Assembly (NCBI GenBank): GCA_034698045.1
Contig: JAQGAU010000850.1
Span: 1 to 23,233, forward strand
Length of the DNA: 23,233 bases
Reading direction: 5' to 3'
Origin: Paramacrobiotus richtersi
Taxonomy: Eukaryota; Tardigrada; Eutardigrada; Parachela; Macrobiotidae
Shown here: piece by piece, positions 20,099 through 23,233 of the stretch
Layout of the letters: the number at the start of each line of letters is the position of its first letter
Position numbering within the stretch: the stretch's first letter is position 1
Made by a program: the position numbers and the translations under genes
The notes under the pieces: generated by a model
Told to the model about the DNA's origin: nothing
The model's input: the letters and a program-made list of their open reading frames with translations, nothing else
Database searches by the model: none

Positions 20099-20406
20099 TG
20101 TTACGTGTATTACTAATGTCTTACTAATTCGTACTATGCACCCTTTGTCTCGATCGTATGCTACGATATGTGATGTACGTTCTGATAGCATTCCGCTAGC
20201 TGTCTTATACTTCCTGCGCTATCATGTTTACAATCACTTCAACACTTCACACTTTCTGTCCTGCCGGTTTGTCCACATACACTTTTCCGCCTATACACTA
20301 TTAAAGCTATATGTACCGAACAACACGTGTATTTCCTACCGGCCGCGATCAGTGACCTTCCGATCATTTGCATATTTATTTCCCTGTTATCAAAACATCC
20401 GTAACA
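20099..20406 (+). repeat. 3' LTR
   Basis: 308 bp with the same ends as the 5' LTR and about 88 percent identity by eye. It ends 61 bp before the ATG of the adjacent gene copy, so any promoter of that copy must lie in the LTR or in those 61 bases. A poly(A)-like ATTAAA is at 20300-20305. Confidence 0.92.
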
Positions 20407-20467
20407 CACATTCTTTGCTATTGTTTACAGTTATTATTACAACCGCACTTACTTTTAGCTAAGCAAA

Positions 20468-21846
20468 ATGCACCTTCCATCTGCGTTGTTATTATTCCTG
20501 GTCATCGCTCGCTCCAATGCGGAGCTGTCTTGCAGTCGCGCTGGTATAATGACGTCATGTGTAATGCCGATTGTGGACTACCATAGTACAACTGAAGTTA
20601 TATATTAGAGATGCCCTATCTCTCTCGCTCTAAGTTATATAAGAGATGCCCTATCTCTTCAGTCGTGCTATGGGACTACATGTTGGGTCCAGACGGCCAG
20701 CAAATGACTGACATTACGGATGTTACGGCGTATACTGAAGAGCTGCTAACTGACATCTGCCGGTAATTTCTGAGCGTTTTTGTTTGCATGATAGGTTTGC
20801 TAAGGCCTAAGGGAAATGCGTAATCGTTTGTTATCTTCCAAAAAACCTTCTTTTTAAATGGTACAGTAACCAGTCGATGATTATATGATTGTTGTTGCTG
20901 GTGGTGATGCTAATGTTGTTGTTTATTTGTTCGCTTTACGTTGCGCTTTACGAAAACAGAAGCACTAATGAATGTTTATTCATTAGGATGGGACGAATGG
21001 CTCTAAAATGCTTCGGCGACCATTGTGACTATTGCGTGCCTTTCATGCCCGATGTCGGCGATGTGAGAGACTTTTCGGCAAGTCAGCCGCACTGATGAAG
21101 GGGCTGTGAGCAACCTGGCTTATACAACAAAGCCCGCAGTTTATTGCAGTGCAGAACCAAGCTCAACCAGACTCCCGGGAAGGCCGCTGCCTGCTACAAT
21201 GCCGCAGTGAGAATGACCACGGCGGAATGCACAAGTTAAGACCCACACGCATTCCCCGGACTGGCCAGCATGACCTTGCTGACATGAAACGTTACCTTGC
21301 TGAGTTTTCACGCCAGTTTAGCAGTGGGAAGCTCCTAGACGTTACGTGCTGGTAAGTGCTTTTAGCTCATTTGATCACACTGCTGAAGCAATATGCAGTA
21401 AACAAATGGTTTAATTCAGTTTATATAACTTAGAAATCACCAAATCCTAGTTGTCTAAAATATACAATAATAGAATTTAAATATCACGGTGCAATGGTAA
21501 AGAGAAACGGTGTCAAAGGTTCAATACGGTTTCGTGTGCGATATTCAGGCACCGCTTTCACGGTGGTTTTCTGATTTATATCCGTAACTCTGGTTTTTCT
21601 TGTAGCAACACTCAGTGCACCCACACGTGCATCGGAACCGAAATAGCCGACAAGTGTGGCCAGGATGCTCAACAGGTGTTTGACGACTTCGCCCGGGCCT
21701 TTTCGAACGCCTACGACTGTAGCCAGGAAAGACCAGACAGGTGCCCACCGCAGACTGATCCCTTAGCCGAGGACTACGAATATCAAAACACATTGGACCA
21801 AATAATAACCGAACTGTTTGGAGCAAGCTCTCTCTCCCTTGTGTAG
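20468..21846 (+). pseudogene. secreted Cys-rich protein, tandem copy A (disrupted)
   Basis: I do not recognise the family. Exon 1 starts at ATG 20468 with a signal peptide (MHLPSALLLFLVIARSNA) and a Cys-rich mature start. A 91-bp MITE at 20582-20672 then brings an early stop. Beyond it the copy-B frame resumes (DYMLGPDGQQ, ICR) but a TAA at 20763-20765 replaces a Tyr codon. The probable donor is GTACAG at 20861. Exon 2 starts after TTCATTAG at 20987 and ends at the donor GTAAGT (exon end 21351). It keeps MALKCFG, GLYNKA, QTPGKA.ACYNA and RQFSSG but needs three 1-bp shifts to stay in frame. Exon 3 (21606-21846, acceptor TTTTTCTTGTAG) is open for 80 codons, with six cysteines, and ends in TAG. 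Introns are phase 2. It aligns along its length to copy B 1.8 kb downstream, so they are tandem duplicates. It is likely dead, though exon 3 shows no damage. Confidence 0.8.
20582..20672. mobile_element. 91-bp MITE inserted in exon 1 of copy A
   Basis: The insert starts CATAGTACAACTGAAG and ends CTTCAGTCGTGCTATG, terminal inverted repeats matching at 14 of 16 bases. It is flanked by a perfect 7-bp direct repeat GGACTAC (20575-20581 and 20673-20679). The paralogue at 22274 has the empty site (GGGTTACATG). Inside, AGAGATGCCCTATCTCT appears twice, each a small hairpin (AGAGAT/ATCTCT). The size, ends and empty site identify a miniature inverted-repeat transposable element. The 7-bp duplication could be a mutated 8-bp one, which would suit hAT-type transposition, but the superfamily is not certain. 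Confidence 0.88.
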
Positions 21847-22273
21847 TGCCCGAGCAAGCTCATATACTTGCAGATTGTTACTAGATTTGAACAATATGAA
21901 GCTGTCAGCTAAACGTTATATACTCCCACTTTTGTGTGCAATCCTATCATCATTTTTCCTTGAAACTGGGAGTGCTTACCTCGCCGTGCTAACTTCCTAA
22001 TCTGACAATGTGCTATGACAATAACCTGCCAATGTGCTTATCGCCAAAGCAACAGGTACTACTGACAGTTCTGCGATCTTCGTTCATTTCAGGGACATGT
22101 CAGTCTGCGCTATGATGTCATGTTCACTTAACAACAAAGTTGCAAATACCCAGACTGTGGAGATCATAAATAAAGTAAGCTGGTGCAGCTATACTGATGA
22201 TGGAACGTTATTTGCTATTGTCTACAGTTACTAGAAGTACAAGTGCAGTTATTTTCAGTTTCAGTTAAAGAAA
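21847..22273 (+). promoter_or_regulatory. spacer between gene copies A and B
   Basis: This 427-bp spacer should contain the 3' end of copy A and the promoter of copy B. No clear TATA box is seen; AATAAA occurs at 22167-22172. A 34-codon ORF at 21896-22000 (MKLSAKRYILPLLCAILSSF...) looks like a signal peptide, and an acceptor-like TTCATTTCAG precedes a Cys-containing stretch at 22094, but neither can be joined into a gene. The last ~60 bases before copy B match those before copy A, from TTTGCTATTG onward. Confidence 0.4.
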
Positions 22274-23233
22274 ATGTACCTTACATCTGCATCGTTATTA
22301 TTCCTGGCCGTGGCTCGCTCCGCTGGGGATCTACCTTGCAGTCCTGCTGGTATTCTTTCATGTATAATGCCGAGAGCGGGTTACATGCTAGGTCCCGAAG
22401 GCCAGCAATTGGCTCAGATTACGGACGCTACGGAGCTGTCTAAAGAGCAGTTCACTGGCATCTGCCGGTATTTACAAGCGTTTCGTTCCGAAGATAGTTT
22501 TGCTAAGGAAATGTGTAACCAAACCGTAACGAAACCGTCTTTCGAAAACCTTTTTGGTAAAAGGTAAACTATCGAGTTGATGATCATGTTCTTGTTGGTG
22601 ATGATGCTAATGTTAATGTTCAGTTGTTAATGGTGTTCTTGATGTTGTTGTTGACTTGTTCGCCAAGGTAAATACGAACTGCGCTTTAAGAAAATGTTTA
22701 TTTGTTAGGATCGGACGAATGGCTCTCAAATGTTTCGGCGGTTTTTATGACCAATGCGCGGGCGCCATCCATGCCCGACTGGGGTAACTTTTCCAGGATG
22801 CCAGCCGCACTGATCAAGGGCTGTGATCATCCCCGGATTGTACAATAAAGCCCAGGTTTTGTTCCATTGTACAGCAACCCTCAGTCAGACTCCCGGGAAG
22901 GCCAACGCCTGCTACAATGCCGTGCTGAAAATGGCTGTGGCGGAACTGCCAAAGTTCAGATACACTCCCAGTCCATGGACTGGCCGGTGCGACCTTGATG
23001 ACATGGCACGACAGTTTAGCAGCGGGCAGATCCTAGACGCAATGTGCTGGTAAGTTCAGACTGCTCACGAAAGAACTGAATTAATCATATTATTTAAGCA
23101 CTATGCAGTGAACTGCAGATTTACTTCCGCTTACGTGACACAGAAGGTGCCACAGCTCCTAGGGTGGGTCTCGAATTCGAAGCGAATCTCGATACGGTAC
23201 GCGGGCGTGGCTAAACGAAAAATACGGCGCCTA
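22274..23233 (+). pseudogene. secreted Cys-rich protein, tandem copy B (partial, frameshifted)
   Basis: Exon 1 (22274-22563) is fully open. It begins with a signal peptide (MYLTSASLLFLAVARSAG) and continues with LPCSPAGILSCIMPRAGYML, ITDATE, GICRYLQAFR and EMCNQT, a possible N-glycosylation site. The phase-2 donor GTAAAC at 22564 joins TTTGTTAG at 22708, a 145-bp intron. Exon 2 (22709-23049) opens with MALKCFG but shifts frame near MPDWGN (about 22773) and again at a CCCC run (about 22833) before GLYNKA, QTPGKANACYNAV, DLDDMARQFSSG and LDAMC. It ends at donor GTAAGT (23050). The final exon, seen in copy A, lies beyond the window. The two shifts suggest a pseudogene; assembly indels could give the same picture. 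The protein would be secreted; no domain name is claimed. Confidence 0.75.

Larger units (their letters stand above)
13985..20406 (+). mobile_element. LTR retrotransposon without recognisable pol
   Basis: Direct repeats at 13985-14294 and 20099-20406 both begin TGTTACG and end CGTAACA, perfect 7-bp inverted ends. A PBS-like TGGTCCGAACC begins two bases inside the 5' LTR, and a polypurine tract GGAGAAAAG abuts the 3' LTR. The LTRs differ at roughly 12 percent of positions by eye, so the insertion is old. The interior holds a small Gag-like ORF (16044-16496), a possible Lys/Arg-rich exon (19247-19450) and otherwise AT-rich, T-biased DNA without RT, RNase H, integrase or protease motifs. This fits a non-autonomous (LARD-like) element mobilised in trans, or an element whose pol has been lost. 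Immediate flanks ATTAT and CACAT do not match as a target duplication, so a rearrangement or inter-element recombination is possible. Confidence 0.9.

Noticed and set aside
22793-22808. mini-intron GT...AG in exon 2 of copy B that would mend the frame
   Set aside because: The GGTAACTTTTCCAG interval is about 13 bases, far too short for a spliceosomal intron, and copy A lacks it.
1-23233. CRISPR arrays, bacterial operons, rRNA genes, prophage
   Set aside because: No regularly spaced identical repeats, no rRNA-like sequence, no long or closely packed intact ORFs; introns and retrotransposons point to a eukaryote.

Overview
This window looks like intergenic, repeat-rich DNA from a eukaryote, most likely an invertebrate animal. 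The evidence is GT-AG introns of 145 to 254 bp, a tandem pair of intron-containing genes for a secreted cysteine-rich protein, and decayed retrotransposons of several lineages. I see no prokaryotic features: no operons, no ribosome binding sites, no long intact ORF. I cannot name the species. Almost every coding trace carries stops or frameshifts, so the window reads as a transposon graveyard that ends in a small, damaged gene cluster.

Layout. 1-5.4 kb holds short fragments of at least two non-LTR retrotransposon (LINE) types: 391-629 (+), 2189-2860 (+), 3280-3380 (-) and 4833-5170 (+). Between the first two lies 654-2000, rich in small palindromes and in TGACCA/TGGTCA motifs. 5.2-7.6 kb is mostly featureless, apart from a 20-bp direct duplication at 6643. 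7599-8583 is a foldback-like element: long inverted arms built of about 31-bp tandem units with matching outer tips. 8600-9770 (+) is a decayed CR1/jockey-like LINE. 10831-12850 (-) is the best preserved LINE, with RT, a CCHC motif and an RPD...D restriction-like endonuclease region in one frame broken by three stops; a perfect 9-bp hairpin sits just beyond its stop codon. 13530-13880 (+) is a DIRS-like RT fragment.

13985-20406 is a 6.4-kb LTR retrotransposon. It has 310- and 308-bp LTRs bounded by TGTTACG/CGTAACA, a primer-binding-site-like sequence, a polypurine tract, a short Gag-like CCHC ORF, and no recognisable polymerase. Its 3' LTR ends 61 bp upstream of the ATG of the first of two tandem gene copies.

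20468-21846 (copy A) and 22274 to beyond the window end (copy B) are paralogues of a secreted, cysteine-rich protein with phase-2 introns. I do not recognise the family. Copy A is interrupted by a 91-bp MITE with 16-bp terminal inverted repeats and a perfect 7-bp target duplication; it also has a nonsense codon and small indels. Copy B has an intact first exon but at least two indels in its second. The last exon of copy A is still open. The most notable items are the foldback element, the MITE-interrupted gene, the polymerase-less LTR element next to that gene, and the palindromic motif cluster at 792-2000.
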